Shown: positions 25,593 to 35,145, counted from the stretch's first letter. The stretch: 64,000 nucleotides of DNA from Marinomonas profundi (GCF_020694005.1 NZ_CP073013.1:186001-250000); one strand, 5' to 3'. The notes: generated by a model from the sequence alone, not told the origin. Made by a program: numbers and translations.

Positions 25593-27111
25593 AATCATCA
25601 AATGAGTGCTGCTCGTTTAAGGCCGCAATCATCGGATCATTGGCCATAGAATGCGCGCCCAACGCCATGCTAAACAAATAACCTTGGCCAATATCGCAGC
25701 CGTATTCACGTAACAAAGCAAGCTGCTCAAGGCTAGTAATGCCCTCAGCAATCACCTTTAGATTCAAACTGTGACTTAAGCTGATAATCGCCCGAGTTAA
25801 CGCCGCATGACTTTTATCAGCAACAATATCCCGAATAAAGACCTGATCAATTTTGACATAATGAAAGGGTAAATCTTTCAAATAGCTCAAACTGGAATAA
25901 CCCGTACCAAAATCGTCAATCGCCAACCGCATACCCAACCGACTCATCTGTTGCAAAAGCTCGGCACAGCCTTTCGCATCTTCAATCAAAATAGACTCAG
26001 TGACTTCGATCTCCAACAAACTGGGATCAATCTGGTAAGTGTCCAGTAGCGCCAATAATTTAGGCAAAAAATCCGCGCGTTTTAACTGCGCAGCCGAACA
26101 GTTTATTGCAATCGGAGGCACCTTGATGCCTTGCTCCTGCCACTCCAATATATGGCGAAAGGTCTGCTCGAATACCCATTCACCCAAAGGCAAAATAATA
26201 CCCGTTTGCTCTGCAATAGGAATGAATTCCGCTGGCGACACAACACCCAGCTCAGCATCGCTCCAGCGCAACAACGCCTCCATGCCAACACAGCGCTCGC
26301 TAATAAGATCCACTTTGGGTTGAAAATGCATCTCTAGACTTTCGCTTTGCAAGGCGTGTCGTAAACGCGTTTCTATTCTGACATTACGCGCGAACTGCCG
26401 TCCCATTTCACCATCATAAAAATAGTAAGTGGCACGACCAGCGGCTTTGGCGCGATGAACCGCCATATCGGCGTATTTAATCAAGGTCACCGCATCCTGC
26501 CCAAATTTAGGATACAAAGCGACACCAATAGAGCAACCGATATTCAATGTCAGCTCATTGACCGCATAACTCTGGCTGATCTCTTCTATTGCCCCAGCCA
26601 GCACGCCAGCCAAAGCCGCCGACTCTTGATCATCCAGTACCAATAGAACCAGAAAAGCATCACTGCCTAGATAGCCGATCACCGCGTTGTTTGGAAATAC
26701 CGTCGTCAAACGCTCAGACACTTTCGTCAACAGGGCGTCACCAACTTCATGACCAAAAGCATCATTGATTGTTTTAAAATGGTCCAAATCCAACATCAAT
26801 GTCGCCAGCGTTTTTCCCTCAGCCTGACAGGTCTCAATCCGTTCCGCCAACTCTTGCTGGATTTGAAAACGACTAAACAGTCCCGTTAATGGGTCAATGG
26901 CGACACGTTGGTTGGCTAAGTTCAACGCGGTATCATAGCGCTGTAAAAACCTTTTGGTGCAAAATGCAAAGAACCATGCCAACGCACCAAACACCAGCAC
27001 TGGATCCACTTCCCAAGGCAGCAGGCTTAGGATCACACCACATAAAAATACAGCCCAGAAAACAACATAAGGCGTATTTTTACTTTTCACTTGGTTTTTT
27101 AAAAACATCAT
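25591..27111 (-). CDS. GGDEF/EAL protein, probable cyclic-di-GMP phosphodiesterase
   Basis: The 506-residue protein has two N-terminal membrane segments (about residues 12-55), a GGDEF domain (about 75-235) and an EAL domain (about 245-500). The GGDEF signature is degenerate (YLGSDAF in place of GGDEF), so cyclase activity is unlikely. The EAL domain keeps its key residues: MEALLRW, EVTES, DDFGTGYSSL, KIDQVFI and AEGI. The protein most likely hydrolyses c-di-GMP, perhaps with the GGDEF part as a GTP-sensing domain. Given the giant adhesin nearby, an effect on surface attachment is possible but only inferred. Confidence 0.88.
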   Translation of the reverse strand: MMFLKNQVKSKNTPYVVFWAVFLCGVILSLLPWEVDPVLVFGALAWFFAFCTKRFLQRYDTALNLANQRVAIDPLTGLFSRFQIQQELAERIETCQAEGKTLATLMLDLDHFKTINDAFGHEVGDALLTKVSERLTTVFPNNAVIGYLGSDAFLVLLVLDDQESAALAGVLAGAIEEISQSYAVNELTLNIGCSIGVALYPKFGQDAVTLIKYADMAVHRAKAAGRATYYFYDGEMGRQFARNVRIETRLRHALQSESLEMHFQPKVDLISERCVGMEALLRWSDAELGVVSPAEFIPIAEQTGIILPLGEWVFEQTFRHILEWQEQGIKVPPIAINCSAAQLKRADFLPKLLALLDTYQIDPSLLEIEVTESILIEDAKGCAELLQQMSRLGMRLAIDDFGTGYSSLSYLKDLPFHYVKIDQVFIRDIVADKSHAALTRAIISLSHSLNLKVIAEGITSLEQLALLREYGCDIGQGYLFSMALGAHSMANDPMIAALNEQHSFDD

Positions 27112-27306
27112 CTTCGCTCATCGAGGTGTGATACAAATCAGGGTGGGTGAAGCAGAGATGCGTGCTTTATTCATCTCATCGCAACAACCGACTAACACTC
27201 TACCGAAAAACACAAAACTCGACACGGAATAAATCGTTAAGAAAAGTATTTATGGGCGTTTTCTGGTATCCTCTGCCCATTATTTATTCTATCGAACAGG
27301 CCTCTT

Positions 27307-28689
27307 GTGACCCAATTCCAGCACGCACTAAATGATCTACTGCCAACAAAACTTACCGCGCTACTTTCAGACATGGGATTCACCACTTTTACCCCCATTC
27401 AAGAACAAAGTTTGCCGCCTATAATTGATGGCAAAGACATCCTCGCTCAAGCTCAAACAGGCAGCGGTAAAACCTTAACCTTTGCCATTGGCTTGCTACT
27501 AAAAATTAACCCACGTTTTTTTGGCGTACAAGCACTAGTAATGTGCCCAACGCGTGAATTAGCGGATCAAGTCTCCAAAGAAATTCGCAAAGTGGCGCGT
27601 TATCAGGACAATATTAAAGTCTTAAGTTTATGCGGTGGCATGCCATTTGGCCCACAAATTGGCTCGTTAGAGCATGGAGCACACATTGTTGTCGGCACAC
27701 CGGGGCGTTTAATGGAACACCTGCGTAAAGGCACGCTAAAACTCAATGCACTCAACACCTTAGTCTTAGACGAAGCTGATCGTATGCTGGATATGGGCTT
27801 TGTTGACAGCATCCGCGAAGTGGTTGAACTGACCCCAAGCAATCGCCAAACATTGCTTTTTTCCGCCACTTATGGCGATGGCATCGAAGCGATAAGCAGC
27901 GAATTCCAAAACCAACCGATTAGCATTAAAGTCGAAGCACAAGAAGATCTTAAACCCAATATAGAACAATTCTTTGTGCGCAGTGAAAACAAAGACAAAT
28001 GCGAAACCCTGTTGGCGACACTGCAGCATTTTGAACCCCGCCAAGCGATTGTCTTTTGCAACACCAAAGCCGAATCACAAGTAGTGGCCGATTGGCTAGC
28101 AGAGCACAAAGTCGCGGCCCAAGCCATTCATGGGGATCTTGAACAAAGACAACGTGATCAAGTATTGGTGCGCTTCAGCAACCAAAGTAGTTGCGTGTTA
28201 GTGGCTACCGACGTAGCCGCTCGTGGTATCGACGTTAAAGAAATCGACCTTGTGGTGAACTATGACACCACCCGCGATACGGATGTTCATACCCATCGTA
28301 TTGGTCGAACGGGGCGTGCCGGTGCCGCAGGCATTGCCGTCAACCTTGTGACCTCTAAAGACGATTATAAAGTACGTGATATCGAAACGCGTTTTAACAC
28401 CACAGCGAACTTCATTGAACTTGGAGAAATGGACCTTCACTACCGCTTGATTCCGCAAAAAACCACCATCTCTTTTGATGCCGGCCGTAAAAACAAACTT
28501 CGCCCCGGCGACATACTTGGTGCACTCACCGCAGGCTTAGGACTGGATAAATCTCAAGTCGGCAAAATCGATATTTTTGACTTTCAAGCTTATGTCTCTG
28601 TCGACAATGACGTCGCCAAAACCGTGGTCAAGGAATTCGAAAACAAAAAAATCAAAGGCAAAAATATACGCGCCCGCATTTTACGATGA
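27307..28689 (+). CDS. dbpA: ATP-dependent RNA helicase DbpA
   Basis: A 460-residue DEAD-box helicase beginning at GTG 27307. It has AQTGSGKT (49-56), PTRELA, TPGR, DEAD, SAT and HRIGRTGRAG, and a C-terminal RNA-binding domain from about residue 385 (RPGDILGALTAGLGL, KIDIFDFQAYVSV). That domain is the mark of DbpA, which binds hairpin 92 of 23S rRNA during large-subunit assembly. Its stop overlaps the next gene's ATG by four bases. Confidence 0.93.
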   Translation: MTQFQHALNDLLPTKLTALLSDMGFTTFTPIQEQSLPPIIDGKDILAQAQTGSGKTLTFAIGLLLKINPRFFGVQALVMCPTRELADQVSKEIRKVARYQDNIKVLSLCGGMPFGPQIGSLEHGAHIVVGTPGRLMEHLRKGTLKLNALNTLVLDEADRMLDMGFVDSIREVVELTPSNRQTLLFSATYGDGIEAISSEFQNQPISIKVEAQEDLKPNIEQFFVRSENKDKCETLLATLQHFEPRQAIVFCNTKAESQVVADWLAEHKVAAQAIHGDLEQRQRDQVLVRFSNQSSCVLVATDVAARGIDVKEIDLVVNYDTTRDTDVHTHRIGRTGRAGAAGIAVNLVTSKDDYKVRDIETRFNTTANFIELGEMDLHYRLIPQKTTISFDAGRKNKLRPGDILGALTAGLGLDKSQVGKIDIFDFQAYVSVDNDVAKTVVKEFENKKIKGKNIRARILR

Positions 28690-29042
28690 TCCACAAGCTC
28701 ACCTCACCGACAGCACAAGCTGTCGGTTTTATTCTAGGCGCGCTCATCATTAGTTTGGCAACTCTAACGCCAGCGGACTCTCTTCCTCTTGCACCGGGCT
28801 CTGATAAACTCCACCACCTGCTTGGCTTTGGTGGCTGGGCACTTTTATGCGCGTTTGGCCCGATGAAGCGTTTTGTGTCTATGAGCCTACTGATTATTGC
28901 TTGGGGAGGCGCGATTGAACTGATCCAACCCCATCTTAATCGTTATGGGGAATGGCTCGACTTTTACGCCAATACTTCGGGGGTTGTTGTCATTGTCTTG
29001 GCCAAATGCTTATTGCGGCATCTTTCTAAACGATTGGTTTAA
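28686..29042 (+). CDS. VanZ-like small membrane protein
   Basis: A 118-residue protein with about four membrane helices and the VanZ-type segment SDKLHHLLGFGGWALL (about 39-54) followed by GAIELIQPHLNRYGEWLDFYAN. It starts in an ATGA overlap with dbpA, so it is translationally coupled. The function of chromosomal VanZ-like proteins outside resistance clusters is unknown; resistance should not be inferred here. Confidence 0.8.
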   Translation: MIHKLTSPTAQAVGFILGALIISLATLTPADSLPLAPGSDKLHHLLGFGGWALLCAFGPMKRFVSMSLLIIAWGGAIELIQPHLNRYGEWLDFYANTSGVVVIVLAKCLLRHLSKRLV

Positions 29043-29176
29043 CGCCATTTTTCAATTAACAAAAGAGTTTGCTGAAAGACGGAAAAAGACCTGATAAAGT
29101 ATAACCACTCGGTCAAGTATTATCCCCAAAGACACTTGTGAAAAGACATTCAAGATAAGCATTTAAGAGAGAGAAA

Positions 29177-30478
29177 ATGAGCCATTTAAAAGCGTGGCGC
29201 GCTGCCATCGTTCACTGCATCGCAGACCCAAAAGACGTTGGCATTGAGGCCGCTTATGAATACTTTGAAGATGGCTTGTTAGTCATTCAAGACGATAAAA
29301 TCCACGCCCTTGGCAACGCCAAAGACCTACTCTCAAAGCTTCCAGACAACACCCCAGTTGAACACTACCCTGACGCCATCATCGCACCCGGCTTCATTGA
29401 TACTCATATCCATTACCCACAAACCGATATGATCGGCTCATACGGCGAACAACTGCTCACCTGGCTAAACACTTACACCTTTCCAGAAGAAGGCAAATTC
29501 TGTGACAAAGACCATGCGCGCAATGTTGCCGATCGTTTCCTTAACGAATTACTTCGAAATGGCACCACCACCGCCTTGGTCTTCGGTACGGTTCATAAAG
29601 TCTCTGTGGAAGCGTTTTTTGAAGCCTGCGAAGTTCACAACCTGCGCATGATTTGCGGCAAGGTCATGATGGATCGCAATGCGCCAGAGTATCTAACCGA
29701 TACCCCAGAAACAGGCTATCAAGAAAGCAAAGAACTGATCGAGGCGTGGCACAACAAAGGTCGTCTGCATTACGCCATTACCCCACGTTTCGCCCCGACC
29801 AGTTCAGACGAACAACTGCAATTAGCAGGTAAACTGTTAAGCGAGTATGACGATGTTTATATGCATACTCATTTATCAGAAAACAAAGACGAATGTGCCT
29901 GGGTACAAGATTTATTCCCCGCAAGTACGCATTATTTAGACGTTTACGACCAACACAAATTATTAAGCCAACGCTCTGTTTTTGCTCACGGCATTCACTT
30001 ATGTGATAACGAATACCACAGATTGCACGAAACAGGCTCAGCGATCTCCTTCTGCCCAACCTCCAACTTATTTATTGGTAGCGGTTTGTTTAAACTCAAT
30101 AAAGCAGAAGAGTATAAAGTGAACGTGGGCCTTGGCACAGACGTCGGTGGAGGTACGAGCTTTTCCATGCTGCAAACTATGAACGAAGCCTACAAAGTCA
30201 TCCAGCTACAAAACGAAAATCTAAACCCGATCAAATCTCTGTATTTATCTACCTTAGGCGGCGCAAGAGCACTTCGTCTAGAGGATAAAATCGGCAACTT
30301 AGCAGTAGGCAGTGAAGCGGATTTCATCATTCTCGACAAAAAAGCCACACCGCTATTGAGCTCTCGTCTAGCGCTGTCTAAAAATATCGAAGAAAGTCTA
30401 TTCGTCTTAATGACCATTGGTGACGACCGCGCGATTCAAGCCACCTACTCAGCAGGAAAATGCGTTCACCAACGCTAG
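29177..30478 (+). CDS. guaD: Guanine deaminase
   Basis: A 433-residue amidohydrolase with the zinc motif DTHIHYPQ (His77, His79 region), MHTHLSENKDECAWV around residue 232, FAHGIHL, and GLGTDVGGGTSFSML. PQ after H-x-H and the Glu in the SENxDE stretch are typical of GuaD. It turns guanine into xanthine and ammonia, opening purine breakdown in the cytoplasm. GAGAGA precedes the ATG. It is monocistronic and followed by 87-bp tandem repeats. Confidence 0.93.
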   Translation: MSHLKAWRAAIVHCIADPKDVGIEAAYEYFEDGLLVIQDDKIHALGNAKDLLSKLPDNTPVEHYPDAIIAPGFIDTHIHYPQTDMIGSYGEQLLTWLNTYTFPEEGKFCDKDHARNVADRFLNELLRNGTTTALVFGTVHKVSVEAFFEACEVHNLRMICGKVMMDRNAPEYLTDTPETGYQESKELIEAWHNKGRLHYAITPRFAPTSSDEQLQLAGKLLSEYDDVYMHTHLSENKDECAWVQDLFPASTHYLDVYDQHKLLSQRSVFAHGIHLCDNEYHRLHETGSAISFCPTSNLFIGSGLFKLNKAEEYKVNVGLGTDVGGGTSFSMLQTMNEAYKVIQLQNENLNPIKSLYLSTLGGARALRLEDKIGNLAVGSEADFIILDKKATPLLSSRLALSKNIEESLFVLMTIGDDRAIQATYSAGKCVHQR

Positions 30479-30660
30479 AAAGGCACGACAACTGATTGGT
30501 TTTTTGTAGGTCGTGATTTATCGCGACAAAGACATTATTTCAGCGACGACAGGTTTTGTCGGCCTAAAGGCACGACAACTGATTGGTTTTTTGTAGGTCG
30601 TGATTTATCGCGACAAAGACATTATTTCAGCGACGACAGGTTTTGTCGGCCTAAAGGCAC
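30479..30660. repeat. 87-bp tandem repeat with REP-like palindromes
   Basis: Two near-identical 87-bp units start at 30479 and 30566, and a third, degenerate start lies at 30653. Each contains GTAGGTCGTGATTTATCGCG and ACGACAGGTTTTGTCG, which fold into small stems. Related sequence recurs at 57433 and at 63420-63635. This looks like a local expansion of a dispersed REP-like family. Confidence 0.9.
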
Positions 30661-30726
30661 GACCTGATTGATTTTTTGTAATAAAACGGCACATTACTTC
30701 AGCAAATTCTTTTGAGGCTAACTACC

Positions 30727-30903
30727 ATGAATGCTCTTGCTACCATCGCCCTTGGCGCTTTTGCCATTATTTTCTTTTGTTTAGCCTTGATAATCGGACT
30801 GATTATTCTAAAAAAATACCAAGCAGAGCAAGCGAGGCTAAATAAACTAGCTAGGAAAAAAACCGACATAAATAAAACTAACACAGATAAAGAAAGCCAC
30901 TGA
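30727..30903 (+). CDS. Small single-pass membrane protein
   Basis: The 58-residue reading frame starts at ATG 30727, with GAGG about 11 bases upstream. Residues 3-29 form one hydrophobic helix (ALATIALGAFAIIFFCLALI), followed by a charged tail of Lys and Asp residues. I do not recognise a family. Base composition and a usable ribosome site support it as real, but it is short. It converges on the pseudogene at 30914. Confidence 0.55.
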   Translation: MNALATIALGAFAIIFFCLALIIGLIILKKYQAEQARLNKLARKKTDINKTNTDKESH

Positions 30904-31421
30904 CGACCCAAGGTTATGGATAAAGGCGCACGATGCCGCTTTTGCCTTCCATATCACCAAGAATCCAAACTTTTTCGAAAGCGTGCGGAACCGGTATGGT
31001 AATAAGATGCTCCAGCGCTTTAATATCCGCCTGACTCCAAGCAGGATGGGCATTGCGGATAACCAACCACACTCGGTTTGAATCGTATTGCTTGCCTGAC
31101 TTATTTTCTAAAATCCTATTTAAAGACCTTAGTAGCCGCTCATCGGCAGGTTCGTCTTTTAAAGCCTGCAATGTAGCACGCGTTTTATCTGTTAAATCTC
31201 GCCCGAGAATCGCCATAGCCTCTTCTTCCGAGCCATACAAATGGGCAATTTCTATATCTAAACGCTCACCCTCCAGCATGCAAGACACGTCAGGACGGAT
31301 TGGATCATTGTGCCAAATATGACGAATACGCTGTAAGCGCCCTTAAATCTGCATTCTTGCTGACCTTCTCGTAATATCAGAACCTAACACCTGTTTACTT
31401 TAACCATGAACAGGTGTCTTT

Positions 31422-31745
31422 ATGAATACTTTTTCGGATCCTCAATCCCGTGCTGACTTTTGGCGGGCGCAAGTCACAGCTGCTGAGGCAGCGGCCATGT
31501 CCAGTGCTCGGTTCTGCAAAGAAAACGATCTCAATTATTCTCAATTCATGTATTGGCGGCAGAAATGTCAGACACCATCAGCCCCAATATCGGAGGACAA
31601 GTCGTCCAGTTTTATCAAAGTGGAACCTTCATTGGGCCAGTTAGGGTCAGGCTTGTCGGTGTCTTTGCCAAATGGCATGCAAATCCACGGTATTGATTCG
31701 ACCAATGTGACCTTGGTTCGTCAGTTGTTGGAGTGGGCGTTATGA
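31422..31745 (+). CDS. tnpA: IS66 accessory protein TnpA
   Basis: A 107-residue protein with the helix-turn-helix pattern of IS66 TnpA: FWRAQVTAAEAAAMSSARFC then KENDLNYSQFMYWRQK (about 14-48). IS66 TnpA is needed together with TnpB and TnpC for transposition. Its stop overlaps the tnpB start in ATGA, so they are coupled. It begins 64 bases inside the left inverted repeat end. Confidence 0.9.
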   Translation: MNTFSDPQSRADFWRAQVTAAEAAAMSSARFCKENDLNYSQFMYWRQKCQTPSAPISEDKSSSFIKVEPSLGQLGSGLSVSLPNGMQIHGIDSTNVTLVRQLLEWAL

Positions 31746-32107
31746 CACGTTATTTTCGCCCGTCGGTCGACATGCCTAAGATCTATCTTTATCGTCAGCC
31801 AGTGGATTTTCGTAAAGCCGCTGTGGGGCTGGCAGCGATTGTGGAGCAGGAGTTGGCGCAGAATCCTTTTGATGGTGCTTTGTATGCGTTTACCAATCGG
31901 CACCGGAACAAAATTAAATGTTTATTTTGGGAGGACAATGGTTTTGTGCTGTATTACAAAACCCTTGCCGAGGACAAGTTTCGTTGGCCCAAAAAGGGTG
32001 ACGAGGTGATCTCTCTTACTGGACAACAGATTAATTGGCTGCTGGATGGCTATGATATAACGGCGATGAAAGGCCATAAAAAATTGCATTATGAGTCTGT
32101 TTTTTAA
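31742..32107 (+). CDS. tnpB: IS66 accessory protein TnpB
   Basis: The start is ATG 31742, in the four-base overlap with tnpA; an in-frame GTG at 31733 is possible but less likely. The 121-residue product has the IS66 Orf2 signature: PKIYLYRQPVDFRKAAVGL, FTNRHRNKIKCLFWEDNGF and LEDKFRWPK-type YKTLAEDKFRWP. Its exact biochemical role is unknown. Confidence 0.93.
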   Translation: MTRYFRPSVDMPKIYLYRQPVDFRKAAVGLAAIVEQELAQNPFDGALYAFTNRHRNKIKCLFWEDNGFVLYYKTLAEDKFRWPKKGDEVISLTGQQINWLLDGYDITAMKGHKKLHYESVF

Positions 32108-32142
32108 CGCGTTTTAGGGGCTGTTATGATAAAATAACGTAC

Positions 32143-33807
32143 ATGAAAACAGCCCCTAATACGCACAACATCTCGGTCAATTATGCGACTCTGTCACAGG
32201 CGGAGTTGTTGTCGTTGCTGGTCAAAAAAGACCAAGATCTCGTGCAAAAAGATCAGGTGTTAGCGCAAAGAGATCAGGTACTAGAGCTGAAAAATCAGCT
32301 CCTTGATGATCACCATCAGGTTATTCAGCATCAAAAAGCCTTGCTGGATGAAAGAGACCGTAAAATTGCACAGTTAGAGGAGCTCCTGCGCTTAGCCAAG
32401 GCTCAGAAGTTTGCGGCAAGCAGTGAAAAGTCCGTCTATCAAATCGATCTGTTTGATGAGGTGGAATTGGAAGCGGCCATTGCGGCTCTGATCGAACAAC
32501 TGCCCGAAGACGTGCTTCCAGAAGCGGTTCGATCTCGTAAACGCCAACGTGGCTTCTCTGACAAACTGACTCGCGTACGGGTGGAACTGCGTTTGTCAGA
32601 AGAAGAAAAAGCCGGTGCCACGTCTACCTTTTTCAGCAAGGTCAAAGAAGAACTGGACATCATACCCGCCCAGGTTCGAGTGTTAGAGTACTGGCAGGAA
32701 AAAGCCGTCTTTAAAACACAAGAGGACCAAGCAGACCACATCGTTGTCGCCAAACGTCCTCTTCACCCACTCGGTAAATGTGCCATTAGCATCAGCGCGC
32801 TGGCTTACATCATCGCTGGAAAATATGCGGATGGCCTGCCCTTGTATCGCTTGGAAAAACAGATCGAACGTTACGGAGGGCATTATGACCGCACCAGCAT
32901 GGCCCACCACGTCATCCTGCTGACTGACAGAGTCCAGTCCCTACTGAATCTTGCTTGGGAAACCCAATTGGAAGCGGGGTACCTACAGGGTGACGAAACC
33001 CGTATCCAAGTGCTCAAAGAAGACGGCAAAACCGCCCAATCGGATAAATGGATGTGGGTGATACGCGGCGGACCGCCAGACAAACCTATCGTGCGTTTTG
33101 AATACAACCCTTCCCGAAATGGGGAGGTACCCGTGCAGCTGCTCGATGGGTTTAAAGGTGTCCTGCAAGCCGATGGCTATGGCGGCTACAATGCCGTGTG
33201 CCAGAAATACAACCTAACTCGCATTGGTTGCTGGGATCACGTGCGCCGTAAATTTATTGAGGCCAGCAAAGGCGCTGACACCAAAAAGAAAAACAAAAAC
33301 TCACCCCCTACCAAAGCCGAGGTGGCATTAAGCCATATCCGTAAACTCTACAGGATTGAAACACAGATAAAAGACCTGAGCGACGCTGAGAAACATCGCG
33401 TGCGCCAAGAGCAAAGCCTTCCGGCCCTCAACACCTTTAAAGAATGGCTCGGCAATAATGTCGATAAAACCCCAAAAGACCAGCTGACCTACAAGGCCAT
33501 CCGCTACGCCCTCAACCAATGGGAGACACTCACGGGATACTGCGAGGATGGGCAATTGCACATCAGCAATGTCTTGGCTGAGAACGCCATCCGCCCCTTC
33601 GCAATTGGACGTAAGAATTGGTTATTCGCCGACACCTCACAAGGGGCCAAAGCCAGCGCGGCTTGGTACAGTCTTGTCGAAACCGCCAAAGCCAACGGCC
33701 TAGAGCCTCATGCGTATATTTTGCATATCCTGCAGCACATCGCTAGCGCCGACACCGTTGAAAAATTAGAAGCCTTATTGCCTTGGCGTGTTAAAGCGGC
33801 GCTGTAA
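32143..33807 (+). CDS. tnpC: IS66 transposase TnpC
   Basis: The 554-residue DDE transposase begins with a coiled coil of repeated KDQ units (about 28-75), then a zinc-finger-like region and the catalytic core. Acidic residues lie in GDETRIQVL, LQADGYGGYN and the C-terminal ENAIRPFAIGRKNWLF. The reading frame is intact. It follows tnpB by 35 bases. Confidence 0.95.
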   Translation: MKTAPNTHNISVNYATLSQAELLSLLVKKDQDLVQKDQVLAQRDQVLELKNQLLDDHHQVIQHQKALLDERDRKIAQLEELLRLAKAQKFAASSEKSVYQIDLFDEVELEAAIAALIEQLPEDVLPEAVRSRKRQRGFSDKLTRVRVELRLSEEEKAGATSTFFSKVKEELDIIPAQVRVLEYWQEKAVFKTQEDQADHIVVAKRPLHPLGKCAISISALAYIIAGKYADGLPLYRLEKQIERYGGHYDRTSMAHHVILLTDRVQSLLNLAWETQLEAGYLQGDETRIQVLKEDGKTAQSDKWMWVIRGGPPDKPIVRFEYNPSRNGEVPVQLLDGFKGVLQADGYGGYNAVCQKYNLTRIGCWDHVRRKFIEASKGADTKKKNKNSPPTKAEVALSHIRKLYRIETQIKDLSDAEKHRVRQEQSLPALNTFKEWLGNNVDKTPKDQLTYKAIRYALNQWETLTGYCEDGQLHISNVLAENAIRPFAIGRKNWLFADTSQGAKASAAWYSLVETAKANGLEPHAYILHILQHIASADTVEKLEALLPWRVKAAL

Positions 33808-34252
33808 AGGCACACGCCCATCAAGCAAACGGACACAACAGCAAAAAGCACGGGATAAAAAAGAAACGGGTAGGCGTAAAATAAAAAAGTAAAATAAAAA
33901 AATAGAAATCGTAAAAGCAAAGAAGAGAAATCAAAGAAAGGCTTTACCGCCGCATCCCTGCAGCCACTGAATCTTCCTGAAAAGAGACAGAGCCTCCCTC
34001 CTGGAGGCGTAGGCAAATCCGTTCGCCCTCTGTCTATATTTACCCTAGCCTTTTTTGACACCTGATGCAACCTCACGTATCAATTTACATTATCGATGGA
34101 TGATCACTACAAGGTCATTTACAACAACACAAAACAAATTAAACGACAAGAATGCTGATTTAAGGGCGCTTACAATACGCTTGCCCGTGTTGCGCTCATA
34201 ACAACGCATAAACAGCTTAGCGGCTTGGTGCTCAAGGGCGATTTTTTCCGCT

Positions 34253-35080
34253 TCACTGTGATGCATAATCAATGCTTCTGGGTAGCGCCAAATACGCCAT
34301 GACAGCACGGTCGCGGACAACTGACCCTAAATGGTACTGACGAAGCCTGTACTCTTGACAGTATTCTGAAGCACTTCCTTCCCCGTGCACAAACTCATTT
34401 TTTTGGATACCAGACAAGGCCGTTTGCCATTGCTGCAACAGCGCTTTCGGTGGTGGAGGAAGCACAGACAATATACGCTCTGCGGCCGTAAACTCAGTGG
34501 CCATGGTCATCGCTAACATGTCGTCGTTGGCTTCGCCAATCCAACTGACGCCATCCTCACGCACATACACCATCGGCATAAAAGGCGCTAAAGCTGGGCA
34601 CACATCGTTACGATAAACCTCAACCCCCCAGTACGCCTGAGCCACCTCAATAAATTGCTCAAAACTCGATATATGAGCAAAACCGGAATCGGCCAACGGC
34701 AAAACTTCTACTCTCGGTTTATTTGGGTTCACCGTATCGTTCGAAACGTCCAAATACCAATCACCCAGTGTCACCGCATTCTGAAAATAAACCCCTCTCA
34801 ACGTCCCCCATATTTTCGTTAGTACAACCCCCTGATCCAAGGCTTCACGGATTAACGTCAAACCAGCTCCTGAGGGTTGCTGAAGCTGAGTTTGTAACTC
34901 AACAAAAACCGCATCACGGATTTCTTTGCAACGCCCTAAAGGATAGATTTTCTTGCCAAAATACGGATGACGAGGCACCAAATCCAAATCCACTAACAGA
35001 CGCAAACTCGCCAAGTCTTTCACCACAGCGTCGACTTGTTCAGGCGTCCACTGTGGGCAAGGCGCGGTTTTATTTTGCAT
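34253..35080 (-). CDS. Unknown 275-residue protein of the surface-protein operon
   Basis: I do not recognise a family. The protein is soluble, without signal peptide, and opens with a helical stretch (WTPEQVDAVVKDLASLRLLV) followed by PRHPYFGKKIYPLGRCKEIRDAVF. A central beta-rich part holds GTLRGVYFQNAVTLGDWYLD, and the end is RQYHLGSVVRDRAVMAYLAL. It follows the M50-HlyD gene by 65 bases and overlaps the split 167-residue gene by 14 bases. Position suggests a cytoplasmic helper of the export apparatus, such as a chaperone or hydroxylase-like modifier, but that is inference. Confidence 0.8.
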   Translation of the reverse strand: MQNKTAPCPQWTPEQVDAVVKDLASLRLLVDLDLVPRHPYFGKKIYPLGRCKEIRDAVFVELQTQLQQPSGAGLTLIREALDQGVVLTKIWGTLRGVYFQNAVTLGDWYLDVSNDTVNPNKPRVEVLPLADSGFAHISSFEQFIEVAQAYWGVEVYRNDVCPALAPFMPMVYVREDGVSWIGEANDDMLAMTMATEFTAAERILSVLPPPPKALLQQWQTALSGIQKNEFVHGEGSASEYCQEYRLRQYHLGSVVRDRAVMAYLALPRSIDYASQ

Positions 35081-35145
35081 AATAATCTTTCACACCATCA
35101 TCAATAAACATATTCATCAACAACACAAGCATTGCACTGCTGTCT

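Larger units (their letters stand above)
31333..34173 (+). mobile_element. Complete IS66-family insertion sequence
   Basis: The 2,841-bp element has 26-bp inverted ends beginning GTAAGCGCCC (31333-31358 and 34148-34173) with one mismatch, and perfect 8-bp duplications AATACGCT at 31325-31332 and 34174-34181. It holds tnpA, tnpB and tnpC in the usual order. The 340 bases after tnpC (33808-34147) hold no convincing gene, only a GGAGG-type small hairpin. All three genes are open, so the copy may be active. Confidence 0.96.
30914..34266 (-). pseudogene. 167-residue protein gene split by an IS66-family element
   Basis: The minus-strand gene starts at ATG 34266, overlapping the stop of the 275-residue gene by 14 bases, and reads 31 codons to 34174. 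It resumes at 31332. Removing the element and one copy of the 8-bp duplication AATACGCT restores one frame (GKRI then RHIWHNDPIRPD) of 167 residues, ending at 30914. The product is unknown: acidic, soluble, with LYGSEEEAMAILGRDLTDK and VWLVIRNAHPAWSQADIKAL. It is the last gene of the giant surface-protein operon. The insertion leaves only 31 residues attached to the start, so it is very likely inactive. Confidence 0.88.

Noticed and set aside
28686-29042. Glycopeptide resistance from the VanZ-like gene
   Set aside because: VanZ-like proteins are common in Gram-negative genomes without van genes; none is present here.
33708-34076. 122-residue minus-strand ORF at the end of the IS66 element
   Set aside because: Low-complexity and aromatic-rich with no IS66 counterpart; overlaps tnpC.
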